From Melastoma dodecandrum (taxonomy: Eukaryota; Streptophyta; Magnoliopsida; Myrtales; Melastomataceae), in assembly GCA_029817715.1 (NCBI GenBank), contig JARUPY010000387.1:3410001-3474000 (forward strand): a stretch of DNA of 64,000 bases. Reading direction: 5' to 3'. Below, one piece after another: positions 1 through 12,460 of this stretch. Both the position numbers and the translations under genes were made by a program. Within the stretch, counting starts at the first letter, position 1, and every line of letters starts with the position of its first letter. The notes under the pieces are model-generated. The model saw nothing but the letters and a program-made list of their open reading frames with translations. It was not told where the DNA came from and did no database searches.

Positions 1-1
1 T

Positions 2-681
2 GTGGTAGATGACTTCTCCAGATTCACTTGGGTTAAATTCTTAGCTCACAAGAGTGATGCGTTTGCAACCTTTGAAACTTTAGTCAAACAACTTCAAAAC
101 GAAAAAGGTGTTTCTCTAAGAAGCATAAGAACGGATCATGGTACCGAATTTGAAAACCATGACTTTACTTCTTTCTGTGAAGAATATGGTATTAACCATA
201 ATTTCTCTGCTCCATACACTCCACAGCAAAATGGAGTTGTAGAGCGAAAGAATCGAACCTTACAAGACATGGCGAGAACCATGTTGCTGGAAAGTGAGGT
301 TGCTAAAAATCTTTGGGCTAAAGCTGTAAGCACAGCATGCTACATCTCAAATCGTATTCATTTGAGGCACTCTTTAGGTAAAGCGCCTTATGAGTTATAT
401 AAAGGCATAAAGCCTAATATCTCATACTTCCATCCATTTGGAAGCAAATGTTACATCTTAAGACCGATCAAAGTGGTGCTGGAAAGTTTGATGCTCGATC
501 TGATGAGGGCATATTCTTAGGATACTCCCTAACGAGCAAAGCATATAGAGTTTTTAATAAAAGAACTCTAACTGTTGAAGAGTCTATCAATGTTAAAATT
601 GATGATTCTCCGACACAGGAGGAAGTTGCTGTGGAAGCAGTAGCACAATCCTCAACAACAACATCAAATGAAACCTCCTAG
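2..681 (+). pseudogene. copia integrase domain, partial and frameshifted (copy 1)
   Basis: This is the C-terminal half of a copia integrase. The second catalytic Asp lies in the RTDHGTEF segment and the catalytic Glu in the QNGVVERKNR segment, followed by the GKAPYELYKG and GIFLGYS motifs typical of copia integrases. The frame breaks near 471-476, where copy 1 lacks one base that is present at the matching site in the second copy (near 40695). The first frame stops at 520 and the homologous reading continues in the next frame to 681. That stop (TAG) is shared by both copies and separates integrase from reverse transcriptase. Not functional as it stands. Confidence 0.9.
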
Positions 682-684
682 CAA

Positions 685-2451
685 ATGATTGCTGACAATA
701 ATCCGAACGGAAACACTGTAGCAGATGTACAGCAAGTGCCTGCTGCACACACTGAAAATGCTTCTGGTGATTTCCAGTATATTCAAATTGAGAATCGTGT
801 TCCTTCGTTATATAAGAAAAGACATCATATTGATCAAGTAATAGGTTCTTTGCACACAGGAGTGCGAACCCGCAATACAGCAAGTTTGTACTGTGAACAC
901 TCTGCTTTTATCTCTCAAGATGAACCTCAAGGCATTGATGATGCGCTTGATGATCCTAATTGGATTCTTGCTATGCAAGAGGAATTGAACCAATTTGAGA
1001 GAAACAAAGTTTGGAGTTTAGTACCTAGACCCAATGATCGTTCCATTATTGGAAGAAAATGGGTTTATCGAAATAAACTTGACGAGTCTGGAAATGTTGT
1101 AAGAAACAAAGCTAGACTTGTAGCAAAAGGTTACTCACAAGAAGAAGGCATCGATTATGATGAAACGTTCGCCCCAGTGGCGCGTCTAGAAGCAATACGC
1201 TTACTCCTAGCGTATGCTTGCTATAATAACTTTAAGTTATTTCAAATGGATGTGAAAAGTGCTTTCCTAAATGGTGATATAAAAGAGGAAGTCTATGTTG
1301 AACAACCTCCTGGATTCACCGATCCAAAGTATCGTAATCATGTTTATAAGCTCTCTAAAGCTTTGTATGGGCTTAAGCAAGCTCCGCGAGCATGGTACGA
1401 AAAGCTTAGTTCCTTTCTTATAGCAAAGGGATATAGGCGTGGAAAAATTGATACAACATTGTTTCTTAAGAAACAGGATGCTGATCTTTTAGTTGCTCAA
1501 ATATATGTCGATGACATTATATTTGGTTCAACTAATGAAAAATTATGTAATGAATTCTCTGATCTAATGAAAGGAGAATTTGAAATGAGCCTCATGGGAG
1601 AACTTACTTTCTTCCTCAGACTTCAAATTAATCAAACGGAAGATGGAATTTTCATCCATCAAGAAAAGTACAGCAAACAGTTGCTCAAGAAATTTGATCT
1701 TGAGAATGCTAAACCTTTGTCAACTCCAATTGGTAGTAATACCAAAATTGATAAAGACGAAAGTGGAAAGGAAATTGATTCCAAACTATACAGAAGTATG
1801 ATAGGATCATTGCTATATCTTACTGCTTCACGACCAGATATCATGTTCAGCATATGCTTATGCGCTAGATATCAGTCTGCTCCAAAAGAGTCACACCTTG
1901 CTGCAGTTAAGGGGATTTTTCGATACCTCGCAGGAACTGTTAGCTTAGGTCTGTGGTATCCAAGAGAATCGTTGCTGGATCCTAGAGGATATTCAGATGC
2001 TGACTATGCTGGATGTCGTATTGATAGGAAAAGCACGTCTGGTACTTGCCAACTATTGGGAAATATGCTTATTTCCTGGTTCTCCAAGAAACAGACAACT
2101 GTTGCTTTATCCACAGCTGAGGCTGAATACGTATCAGCAGCTAGTTGCTGTGCGCAGTTACTATGGATGCGACAACAACTCGAAGATTATGATCTTCATT
2201 TTGATTCTATTCCAATAATGTGTGATAACACAAGTGCAATTAATTTATCACGAAATCATGTCTATCACTCAAGATCTAAGCATATTGAGTTGAGACACCA
2301 CTTTCTACGTGATAATGTACAAAGCGGTAAAGTTGATATTCAGTAAGTAAATACTGAGCAACAGCTTGCTGATATCCTTACTAAACCGCTTGACAAGGAG
2401 AGGTTTGAATATTTACGAAGTGAATTAGGGATATGTAATCCCAATCTCTAA
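685..2451 (+). pseudogene. copia reverse transcriptase / RNase H (copy 1)
   Basis: A 553-codon open stretch encodes the copia reverse transcriptase and RNase H. Visible marks are the RT start motif around [11 protein letters not shown], the [11 protein letters not shown] motif, the [12 protein letters not shown] motif, the catalytic YVDD at 1504-1515, and an RNase H tail with STAEAEY and the HIELRHHF segment. It is in frame with the upstream integrase but separated from it by one TAG stop. A TAA at 2344-2346 interrupts the last stretch, which otherwise reads to the stop at 2449-2451. Both stops also occur in the second copy, so they predate the duplication. Confidence 0.92.
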
Positions 2452-2684
2452 GATGATATTGTCATTCTTGAGAAATTCTCGATAGGAATATAAAATTCCT
2501 AAAAATGATGCAGAAATATTCGTGGGGTGCCAACCAAAATTTCTATATCTTTTATTTCCTTCTTTTTCTTTTAAATATTCTATAAAACCAAAAACTACCT
2601 ACGGTTTCTTTTCAAATACCTAACTTCCTTCTTCTCTTCAACCTCAACCTTCGTTCTTCTTCCTCTCTCTGTGTTTCTCCGACA

Positions 2685-4344
2685 ATGGCACCCAAATCCG
2701 CGAAATCTGGAAAGGGCAAGGGAACCCCCAAGAAACGGTCACAGGCTGTGGCTGCTTCTGCCCAGCAACTACCTGTTGTGGAGCCTCCGTCAGTTACTGA
2801 GGGGGAGGTCTCACTGACACAAACCCCTGCTCCGGTGGTCACTGCGACCGAGGAGACACCTGTTGCGGTTCCTGCTAAGGAAAATGTGGCTTCGACTCCC
2901 GATGTCACAACTCTTGGCGAACCCGAGGCTGCTAAGGAGAAAACCCTCGTTGTTGAGGAGGAAACCGCTCCACCTGAGGCGGTTACCAAGTCTACTTCTG
3001 CGTCCCAAAGCAGCAAACTCCCCTGCTACTGATGCGGAGACTCAAGCCGAAAAAGGCAAGAAAAGCGCTGAGGATCCTGAGGATTTTCAGAGCGCCGATG
3101 AACAGGACTCTTTGGCTGAAGAGACTCCTGACGAGGATGAGAATGTGGAGGTGATCGGCTCTGTTCAGCATCCTCCGATTAGCTCTTCTCTGGGTGTTGC
3201 CTCTCGCACCAGGATGAAGCGACCTTATGCTGGTATAAGGGATGGTATGCATTCTGGCTCTCCTATTCAAAAGAAAGTGAGAAATGCAGATTCCTCTGTT
3301 TTTATTCCTAAGGTTGATCAGTATGTTTCTCTGGCTGAGTTAAATCGGATTCTTGCTGATGATACTATGCCAAATAGAAACATGACCAAGCGCAATATTG
3401 CTGCATGCAAGCGTGTAGACTTTGATTGGTTTACTCAACATGAGCTCTGCTTTGCTGAGATGTTTGAAAGGTTGACCTGGCGATCCTTTTGTGAATATGA
3501 TGGCATCGGTTCCATCTCAAAGGTCAAGGAATTCTATGCCAATATTACCTTTCATAAGGAAGATTCTCTCATTAAATTCATCAAGGTGTTGGTAGATGAG
3601 AAAACCTTTGTTTTCTCTGTGTTTGATGTTTGCCGCCTCTTTGAATCTAATCTTGTTAACAACCTGAGGGTGATCAGTGAAGGAAAGTTGGAAGCTTATC
3701 AGACCATCAATGATGGTGAGGTGGTTGCTGTCAGCGGATATCTGCAGAACACCGCGCTGAGTTTCAGCAACCGGATGTTTCACATGGCAGTAATGTCCTG
3801 CTTGGCCCCTCGGATTGGCAGCATCGACACGGTCATGCCAAGAGATTGGAATCTGATGGTTCATCTTAAGAGAGGTATTCCTGTGAATTTGGGAAGTGTG
3901 ATATTTGGCCATATGGCATCTTGTGTTCAGGACGAGAACAGGGCACTTCCATTTGCCCATGTTATCACTGCATTGCTGCAGTTCTATGGAGAGCAGATTG
4001 TTCCTATGAATCAAATGGACACCTGGAGTACTCAAGTTATTGGAGCAAACTCTGTAGCAAGTATGGGCTACCAGTATGAGGAGAAACCAACCAAGCGACA
4101 GATCGCTGCTTCTGTCCGTGGCAAGTCCACAGCTAAACTTGGCAAGCAACGCTATGCTGAACGTGAGAGGGCGGCTTCTTCATCCAAGGATGAGTCCCCT
4201 TCTTCTTCCAAGCTTCAGAAAGTCCTCTGTGAGGAACTAAGCTACACCAGGCGCTCCATTCTTGAAAGGCTAGATGGATTTGCTGAGAGGCTGACCCGCC
4301 TGGAAAAGATGGTCCAGACTTTGCTTGACAATGCCGAGGATTGA
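2685..4344 (+). pseudogene. Sirevirus envelope-like third ORF (copy 1), one frameshift
   Basis: This ORF lies downstream of RNase H, where Sireviruses carry an 'envelope-like' gene of unproven function. It starts with a Lys-rich N-terminus (MAPKSAKSGKGKGTPKK) and continues with a Pro/Glu/Thr-rich acidic region. The first frame ends at 3032. The homologous reading resumes one frame over, from about 3010 to 4344, through a globular part and a C-terminal segment with regularly spaced Leu that could form a coiled coil (near LDGFAERLTRLEKM). The frameshift is at the same place in the second copy. Unlike that copy, the rest of this one has no premature stop. No transmembrane segment is obvious, so 'envelope' is a label from position only. 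Confidence 0.75.
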
Positions 4345-4580
4345 GCCATGCTCTCCGTTTAGGATTGAGCTACTCTCCTCTATCTTTAGGTGTCTGCTCT
4401 GTTGTTCTAGAATGAGCTATGCTCTTCTATTTCTGAACTTGTTTAGATATTGTTTCTTTTTTATACATTGCAGCAACTGTTGGCTGCTGTTGACTTTGTA
4501 TTTTGAGTGCTAGCATATTCTTGCTGCACTAGTAATAAAACTATCCTTTGTTATCCTCTTTTCTTTTTCTTTTTGATATG

Positions 4581-4691
4581 ACAAAAAGGGGGAGAAGAAT
4601 AAGTTCAGGGGGAGTTAAGGATTTAAGGGGGAGTTGAGACACAAGCTCGATCCCTAAGTCCATATTTTGTCATCATCAAAAAGGGGGAGAA
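4581..4691 (+). other. multiple polypurine tracts before the 3' LTR
   Basis: Four G-rich purine runs of the aaaaagggggaga / cagggggag type occur within about 110 bp. The last directly abuts the LTR start at 4692 and would prime plus-strand synthesis. Repeated tracts of this kind are a known Sirevirus signature. Confidence 0.85.
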
Positions 4692-6703
4692 TGTTGACCT
4701 GGTTTTGATGATGAACTTAAGCGACATGTTACTGGTGGTCAGTAGTAATGTTTCACAAGTTATGCGTTCATTCTTAGTGATGAGCTTGAGCAATGTGTTG
4801 CTGAACCACAGCTAGTAACCGCTATATATTACTGCGTTCCAGTACACTGTTACTGTGATATTACGCATAGAAGTTGAAAATATGGAAACATATTTTTAAT
4901 AATCACGATTTATTCTAAGATTTATTTTAATCTATCTCAGATAATTATTCTGAGTGTCTAGGTTCGTTTAACGTAGCCTAATGATCTTATCATAAACACT
5001 TAGGCAACAAAATATATTGAGATTACCTTTCCAATTGTTATTTTTAGAAACAAAATATTTCTCTGATCTTCTGCAGCAACGTCTCGCTGTAATGGGAGAA
5101 GATATCAAATTAAATATATTTGATTATCACAATCGATTAGATAAGACAATGATTAGATAATATATAGATTGGAAAGAAATTATCTAATTGATACAAATGG
5201 AGGAAGTTACCGTTGGATCTTTCCTTTTATGGGACAGCAAACGTTGAGCAGACTGTTGCTGAATCATGGCTGCCAGTTTTGGCAACAAATCTCGAAGATT
5301 GCCTAGACGTCCCTTATGCTTCTTTCTCCGTTATAATCAGACCAAGGACGACATTTTCTCTCTGCCTGTGTGCGTCTGTGTGGTCTGTGTGGTCTAAGTG
5401 GTCTAAGTGAGCTTTGTGCGTCGACGGAGAGCGGAAGGTGCTAAGTGTCTCCTGGTTCTTTCTCTTGCAAGCTGCGTGTGAGAGTGTCAAGGGGCTGAGG
5501 TCAGATCCTTTGATCGTCTGAGAGGGACTAGGTGTCCTCGGTGCGTTCAACGAGCAGCCGGCGAATCGTCTGAGGGAAGCTAAGTGAATACCTGCTCTGA
5601 ATTCAGTAACCGGTTGCTAACCCATCGGCAAGAAGCCGTTCTTGTCGTGTCTTTTCGCAGGGAAGTCTCGAGCCTACAGAGTTTGAGCAGTTAGACACGC
5701 ACTTGCGGGTGCGCGCCAGAAGTCCCGTGCCTGCAGGGTAGAGCAGGAGTTGGGAACGCCGCCGGAGTGAAAAGAGTTCCTCCCGAGCACAGGGGTGCTG
5801 TGCAGAAGTCTTGAACGCCTGATACAGAGGGTTAGTAAAGCAGGTTGCGTGGAAGCCAACGGATCGGAAAATTCCACCCTAGGCACTGAGTGTGCAGTGC
5901 AGTGAGTCACGGCTGTGGTAACCGTGCACGTCCGAACTGAGTGTAGGACGGATACCTTCTAAGTGGCTTTGTGGTTTTCTTTGTGATCTTTGTGGTTCCT
6001 ATCGTCGTGATCTTTGTGGTTCAACTTTGTGGTTGTCTCTTAAGCAAGTGCAGGCTTATCTTAAGGAGAGACAAGATCTGTGTGGAAATCCTCTGCTGAA
6101 CGATAAAGTGCTGATGCAATCCTTCGCTGTGAAGCAGAAACGAGCTGCTCTCTGAGAATACATTCTTCACCGTAAGGAATTATCTGTGAGGATTTATACT
6201 CTAACATAACGTTCTCTGTGTTCTTTGATAAGTCAGGATTATATTAAGCGACAACGAGCTGTGTGGAATCCATTGAGCTACCAACTGCTGAGGATAAGCA
6301 TCATTCTGCTGGAAACGAGAAGACGTCCACTGTGTGAGGAGCTGACCGTTGCCAAGAGTGATCATCTATTGTACGGGATTCTAAATCTCACTTTGTGAGA
6401 GGAACATACGCCTAGTGCAAGGGCTTTTTGCACCCATTATTTTATATAGTGGAATCACCTTGTTGGTGGAAAGTGGACGTAGGTCAATTAAGGCCGAACC
6501 ACTATAAATCACTGTGTCCATTACGATCGCGCAACACTCGTACGAAAACCTACTCGACAAAATCGTAACAGTTACAGTAAGGTATTTCTCATTCTGAGAA
6601 ACGCTCTGCTGTGATACAGTACGCTTCCGCTTACACCGAGAAAGGGTTAAAAAGTGATAAACACTAATTCACCCCCCTCTTAGTGTACATAAACGATCCA
6701 ACA
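4692..6703 (+). repeat. copia 3' LTR (copy 1)
   Basis: It begins TGTTGACC right after the polypurine tract and ends GATCCAACA, so the 5-bp terminal inverted repeat TGTTG/CAACA is intact. Length is 2012 bp. It matches the LTRs at 35857-37877 and 44917-46929. The next bases are an ATAAT repeat, which at the related uninterrupted site (about 57329) is continuous with the flanking DNA. Short ORFs inside the LTR are not credible genes. Confidence 0.95.
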
Positions 6704-7822
6704 ATAATAATAATCATGAGCTATTTGGTTTGTTGAGGGACTGGCATTCGACCATTAATTGAATCTGTCTTTCTCGTTTACTTAGTTGAGGTACTCTATC
6801 TGAGTCTTTTACGAGGTAAGATGATGAACACAAGTCCTTAGCTTGTTCTACACGTCCAAGTGCCGTGGAAGGTACACGAGTAGACAGTCATTCGTACTAA
6901 GTTCGTCCCACGTTGTAAGGGCAAAAAGTATCGAGTTTTGGCATAAAAAATGAAATTTGCTTATTTGTTCCTGTCAAATAAAAGAAGCCTAGTTCGTAAT
7001 TATGATGAAACTATTCCACGTATTATATATATATATATAATTAAGTGAGGTTTCAACACCAACTACTCAAATCCAGTATATTTCTTTTGAGTCGAAGTGG
7101 CCAAATGAATCTAACTAAAATCCAACTGCTCAAATCCAATACATTTCATTTCAAAATAATATAATTTAATTATGTGCAAGAGAAAAGTCAGATTGATCGC
7201 TGTTTCTCCCAAGTCAATATACAAAACCTCGTGCGGGATTGATTTCTCCTCTTAATGAAAATGAGTCGACCCACTTAAAAATAAATCATCAATCAGATCT
7301 CCTTGATTTATGTAATATACTATAACAATATACTCAATAAACCAAATGATTAATTAATCGACTTACAATAATTATTAGACAACGAAAGACATTCTGACTT
7401 ATATTTCTGTTCCCGTCTGTGGTAGGATAAATTTAACTTTTACAAAACAGAAACTGCATGATGATTACCATCAAAATCATAAGCATATTGTTAGTAAATT
7501 GGGAACAAATAAGTAGGATGTGTTAGAATAGAAAAAAGAGTTTATTGTTAGTAAATGGGAAACATAAGACTTCGTGGTCCTTCCATCTTTTCAAAAAAAA
7601 AAAAAAGATTTCAATTAAGCTAAAATAAAATTCAAAAAAAAACAATGAAACTTGCTGCACAAGCCATGCAAGAGTAGTACCAAATATGCTAGAAATAAAC
7701 CATATTTTAATAGTTCGTTCTCCAACTTAACATTGCTGACTAATTATATATGGAGGGGAGGTTTTCGTTCTTGGTAAACACGACATGATGTTTTAATTAT
7801 AATAGTGTATTCCACACCCTCG
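6704..7822. other. AT-rich upstream region of GSTU A1
   Basis: No gene seen. The DNA is AT-rich, with a short (TA)n run near 7026-7040 and an A-run near 7593. It is repeated almost exactly at 46930-48048 and, more diverged, at 57329-58310 in the third unit, so it belongs to the duplicated GST unit. Confidence 0.8.
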
Positions 7823-7842
7823 TGATGCAAGCCATGACTTAA
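7823..7842 (+). promoter_or_regulatory. degraded as-1/ocs-like element of GSTU A1
   Basis: TGATGCAAGCCATGACTTAA aligns with the better preserved TGACGTAAGCCATGACCTAA upstream of gene C (56260). The second TGAC half remains, but the first TGACG has become TGATG. as-1 elements bind TGA-type bZIP factors and drive salicylate and xenobiotic induction of plant GSTs. Whether this version still binds is unknown. Confidence 0.45.
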
Positions 7843-7897
7843 GAGTACCAAAGCCTTGAGGAAGCACACCGCATTTGACGAATTGAACCCTCCCTAA

Positions 7898-8804
<907 letters not shown>

Positions 8805-9566
8805 GCCAAACCGCACCCCGCAGCAACACTTCCCCCTGTCTTCGAGTAAACGACGTCCAATGTTTTGTGGTCGCAATAATCCATTCCGGAAAATGATGGA
8901 TGTGAGGCATGTCCGGTCGAATTTCAATAGACGAGATTTCCCCTGTCGTAAATCTTCTCATTCTCGAAAATTTGATTGGTATATGGTGTTACTTCTTCTT
9001 GCACAATATTGAATATCACATCCACAAATAGGTCAACCTTGATGGCCCTGTTCCGTAGACTTACCGTGGATAGTAGTAGCTGGTAAACTTACCATTGGGA
9101 CACCCTGGAAGACTTACCAAGGGCAGCAAGATCTAATTAGACCCAAAATTTCTTTGGCTAACCCTAATAACATCGCGGAATCGTCTGGGCAGTCGTGTCT
9201 TCTGTCCGTGCACACACGAAGGGTCTATTGGCTAAAAAGGCATCTCTCGTTCTTAGGTAAAAATGAAGCTGTTCAAACAGATTACACAAGGCTCGACTAA
9301 GTTTATAACGGTAGAAATTACACCATAAAATTATTTATATTATATAATTTAAAACTAAACGAGCTTCCTGACTTATTCGGTCATATATTGAATAATTTTA
9401 CGAAAGAGGGATTTGAACTACGAACGCTTTAATACCCAAGAATTATTTGTTTTATATTATATAGTTTGAAGTGGGAAATGAATCAAATTATACCGAGGGA
9501 GGATTTCCTTCATTCTTGGTAAACACGCCATGTTACAGTAGAAGTAGTATCCACACAGCCACACAT
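8805..9566. other. intergenic between GSTU A1 and B1
   Basis: Holds the A1 3' region and the distal B1 promoter; no gene seen. Parts near 8826-9060 are related to the B1 downstream flank, showing that A and B arose by tandem duplication of a gene with its 3' flank. The same DNA recurs at 49031-49792, and fragments recur at 58430-58860. Confidence 0.7.
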
Positions 9567-9658
9567 TATATAAGCCATGACCTAAGGGGAGGAAAACAGT
9601 CTCCGTCCTTCTCATCGATAAATCTCGTGGAAATTTCCCCATGCCCTTCCTATATATT
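9567..9658 (+). promoter_or_regulatory. GSTU B1 core promoter: eroded as-1-like site and TATA box
   Basis: At 9567-9586 the sequence ttatataagccatgacctaa aligns with the as-1-like site of gene C but has lost the first TGACG. A TATA box, TATATATT, lies at 9651-9658. A short upstream ORF (9663-9731, 22 codons) sits between the TATA box and the start ATG, but it begins within 12 bp of the TATA box and is probably upstream of the transcription start. Confidence 0.45.
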
Positions 9659-9723
9659 TCGGATGCCTGTCTTTTCCTCGACCATCCGACCAAAATACTC
9701 GAAGAGGATTCTTCTTTTCATAG

Positions 9724-10553
<830 letters not shown>

Positions 10554-10726
10554 ATTCCCCGATGTTCGAATAAACGACTCCAGAGCTCTTCAATCGTAAT
10601 AATCCTCGTCTCATTTTTTTTCTCTCTCTCTTGTTCTGTTCATTCCGTAGAGTGACGGATGTGGGCCATGGCGGCCAGTTCATTTCATCGAGACGAGATT
10701 TCCCAGTAATTTCGACATAAAATCTT
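10554..10726. other. B1 3' flank and left target repeat of the viral insertion
   Basis: AATAAA-containing 3' region, ending in ATAAAATCTT (10717-10726). The same 10 bp occur at 17064-17073 on the other side of the pararetroviral insertion and once only at the empty site in unit 2 (about 50943). Confidence 0.7.
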
Positions 10727-10912
10727 GAGTTTTGTACCCTTTTACAATTAGGTTTCAAAAAATTTTGACTTTTACGGCTGCGAGTTTCAATATTACGGAT
10801 TTACGGCAGTTTCACTATTCACTTCCTTTTTCTCTTAATTTTGCCCAAAGACTTTCATGTTTCTTTCTACTTAGTCCTTCAAGACAACTATACGAAAATA
10901 AATCTTAAGCGG

Positions 10913-10924
10913 GCTCTGATACCA
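10913..10924 (-). other. pararetroviral primer-binding site (tRNA-iMet type)
   Basis: On the minus strand this reads TGGTATCAGAGC, complementary to the 3' end of initiator tRNA-Met, the primer used by Caulimoviridae. It lies about 550 bp downstream of the predicted pregenomic promoter and about 190 bp from the integration junction. Confidence 0.75.
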
Positions 10925-10945
10925 ATAATGAAACAGGAATCGAAC

Positions 10946-11383
10946 TTAAGATGATTTTCCTAATTGTCTTTGACGTCGGCGTTCAGCCAACCTCGAATAC
11001 TCGTTTGAGTACTTCGAACTTGCCGCAAACCCAAGATTGGATTTACCTTCAAGGAAATACTCCTCAAATTCACTCTGCAAGAGAGTCAGCTCTTCTAATT
11101 TCTTAGAATAGCTATCCACAAGTTCAGTCAGCTGCTTTATTTGTGCTGAAATATTTGTTAATCGATCTACTACAGTGTTTAGTAGTCCCGTAGCAGAATC
11201 CTTGCCAACCCCGTGATCCAAATGGAGCAACTCTGAGTTAGGACAATCAGTCATACGAATGACTCGTGCACTTGCACCTCTCTCAAATTCTCTTTTCAAG
11301 AAAGAAAAGCATAAACAACATAAAGGATGTTTATCATACCTTAATCGATAGGATAGCTCGACGGGTTCACCAAGCTTCCGCAC
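10946..11383 (-). CDS. pararetroviral small ORF, predicted coiled coil
   Basis: A 145-codon open frame lies between the predicted promoter and the primer-binding site. An internal Met begins a 103-residue stretch with heptad-like hydrophobics (around VVDRLTNISAQIKQLTELV), then an acidic segment and a basic tail (RRRQRQ). Small coiled-coil ORFs occur in some caulimovirids (for example virion-associated proteins), but no specific match is recognised. It could equally be the N-terminal part of a protein that continues elsewhere in the circular genome. Function unknown. Confidence 0.45.
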   Translation of the reverse strand: MRKLGEPVELSYRLRYDKHPLCCLCFSFLKREFERGASARVIRMTDCPNSELLHLDHGVGKDSATGLLNTVVDRLTNISAQIKQLTELVDSYSKKLEELTLLQSEFEEYFLEGKSNLGFAASSKYSNEYSRLAERRRQRQLGKSS

Positions 11384-11475
11384 TATGGATCTTCAAGAGT
11401 GAAGAATTCCTCAAATTTGGGGAATTGAGAGGAGAGGCTCTTCTTTGTCACACCAAATGCCCATACCTCGAGGGT

Positions 11476-11486
11476 CTTATATAGAC
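11476..11486 (-). promoter_or_regulatory. candidate pregenomic RNA promoter (TATA box)
   Basis: The minus strand reads GTCTATATAAG, close to the TATATAAG boxes of caulimovirid full-length transcript promoters. The primer-binding site is about 550 nt downstream, a normal leader spacing. A second TATA-like site, TGTATATATTC, lies further upstream near 11735-11745. Confidence 0.5.
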
Positions 11487-11837
11487 ACTCCTCATCCAAA
11501 GGTTTCGGCCCTTACGCTTCAATCCTCCATGGTTCTGTTCTAATGACCTGACCTTCCGTTAGTCTTTAACCAAGTTTGGTTAATTCTAACCACCTTACTC
11601 TTGATTCCTTAAGGTATTGTTCGGATTACCTATTGGTTTTCCCGGAGGACGATCAAAGAATTTCTGACTCAGAGAGATGTGAGAGAAAGTTCTCTATTCA
11701 GATCGCCTCCCCAAATGAGGTAGAAGGCTTGTGAATATATACACAAAGGAGCTGGTGCCTATGCACTGTTTGCCAGCTCAAAAGGAATCTAAACTGTTGC
11801 AAAAGTTAGTGGGGTCCTAATGACCGACAAAAATGTC
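11487..11837 (-). other. pararetroviral intergenic/promoter region
   Basis: No ORF of note. On the minus strand this is the stretch between the last large ORF and the TATA box, where caulimovirid enhancer elements normally sit. No particular motif can be assigned with confidence. Confidence 0.4.
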
Positions 11838-12428
11838 CTAGTCTAACTTTATACAACCTTCTTCTCCCGTCTGCATTGGCGCGCTATCTTGGGAGACTCC
11901 TTCCTTGTTGTTGGCGTTTGAAGTCTTGCCAACTCCTTCTTTCTCTGAGAGTCCTGGCTGGTCTTGAACTGCTTCAAGAATCTGTCGTGATATTTGTAGG
12001 GCTCTCTCATCATGCTCGATTTGCTGATTTAAGGTCTTGTCGGTGAAATCAGCAATCTTGCTCCAAACCTCGAAGGTGTCGGTTCGGAGGTGCAGCTCAG
12101 AGTTCTCTCGCCTCCAGAAGCTATCCAGAAGGTCAAGCATTCTCTGCCATCCTCGGTCTCCTGCCTGTTCATCTATGAGGCTCAAATTTGACCGAAGAAC
12201 CGTGACGGTGATTATACCATCACAGAGCACGTAGTATTCGTCCTTGCGGGCTAACACATGCTCTAGCACATCTTTGAGGAACTCAACTTTTATGGCCTTC
12301 CGGACAGTTTTGTTCTTGTAGTATTTCCGCCATAAACCTCTCTGATCGAGGTCCTGTCGTTGAGGTTCCACCAGACGTCTACTTTCACAAGGGTAGATGT
12401 CCCATACTTGCATATTTTGAAGTATCAC
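11838..12428 (-). CDS. pararetroviral ORF of unknown function (distal)
   Basis: A 196-codon open frame, the last large ORF before the promoter. It is hydrophilic, with an acidic C-terminal part rich in Glu, Gln and Ser and an N-terminal half rich in Arg/Lys and aromatics. It lies directly downstream of another unknown ORF (12461-13105) in a different frame with a 32-bp gap, so the two may be fragments of one protein split by a frameshift. Position after RNase H is where caulimoviruses encode the transactivator/viroplasmin, but no recognisable viroplasmin motif is seen. Function not assigned. Confidence 0.4.
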   Translation of the reverse strand: MILQNMQVWDIYPCESRRLVEPQRQDLDQRGLWRKYYKNKTVRKAIKVEFLKDVLEHVLARKDEYYVLCDGIITVTVLRSNLSLIDEQAGDRGWQRMLDLLDSFWRRENSELHLRTDTFEVWSKIADFTDKTLNQQIEHDERALQISRQILEAVQDQPGLSEKEGVGKTSNANNKEGVSQDSAPMQTGEEGCIKLD

Positions 12429-12460
12429 TTTCCCATACTGCGGATGGTCTTTTTCCTCCC

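Larger units (their letters stand above)
1..6703 (+). mobile_element. Ty1/copia Sirevirus-type LTR retrotransposon, 3' part (copy 1)
   Basis: The window opens inside the integrase domain. The order is integrase, reverse transcriptase, RNase H, an extra envelope-like ORF, several polypurine tracts and a 3' LTR of about 2.0 kb. An extra 3' ORF plus repeated polypurine tracts before the LTR is characteristic of the Sirevirus (SIRE/Maximus) lineage of copia. The sequence matches 40224-46929 almost base for base. Flanking DNA after the LTR also matches between the copies, so this is one insertion copied by segmental duplication rather than two independent insertions. The 5' half lies outside the window. 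Confidence 0.93.

Noticed and set aside
5213..5910. Short ORFs in the copia LTRs (also near 36378-37103 and 45438-46136)
   Set aside because: They lie wholly inside LTR sequence, occur on both strands and have no domain. They are chance frames.
10913..10924. CTGATACCA words as possible tRNA genes (also 27405 and 33865)
   Set aside because: Only the 3' acceptor complement is present. These are primer-binding sites on the minus strand, not tRNA genes.
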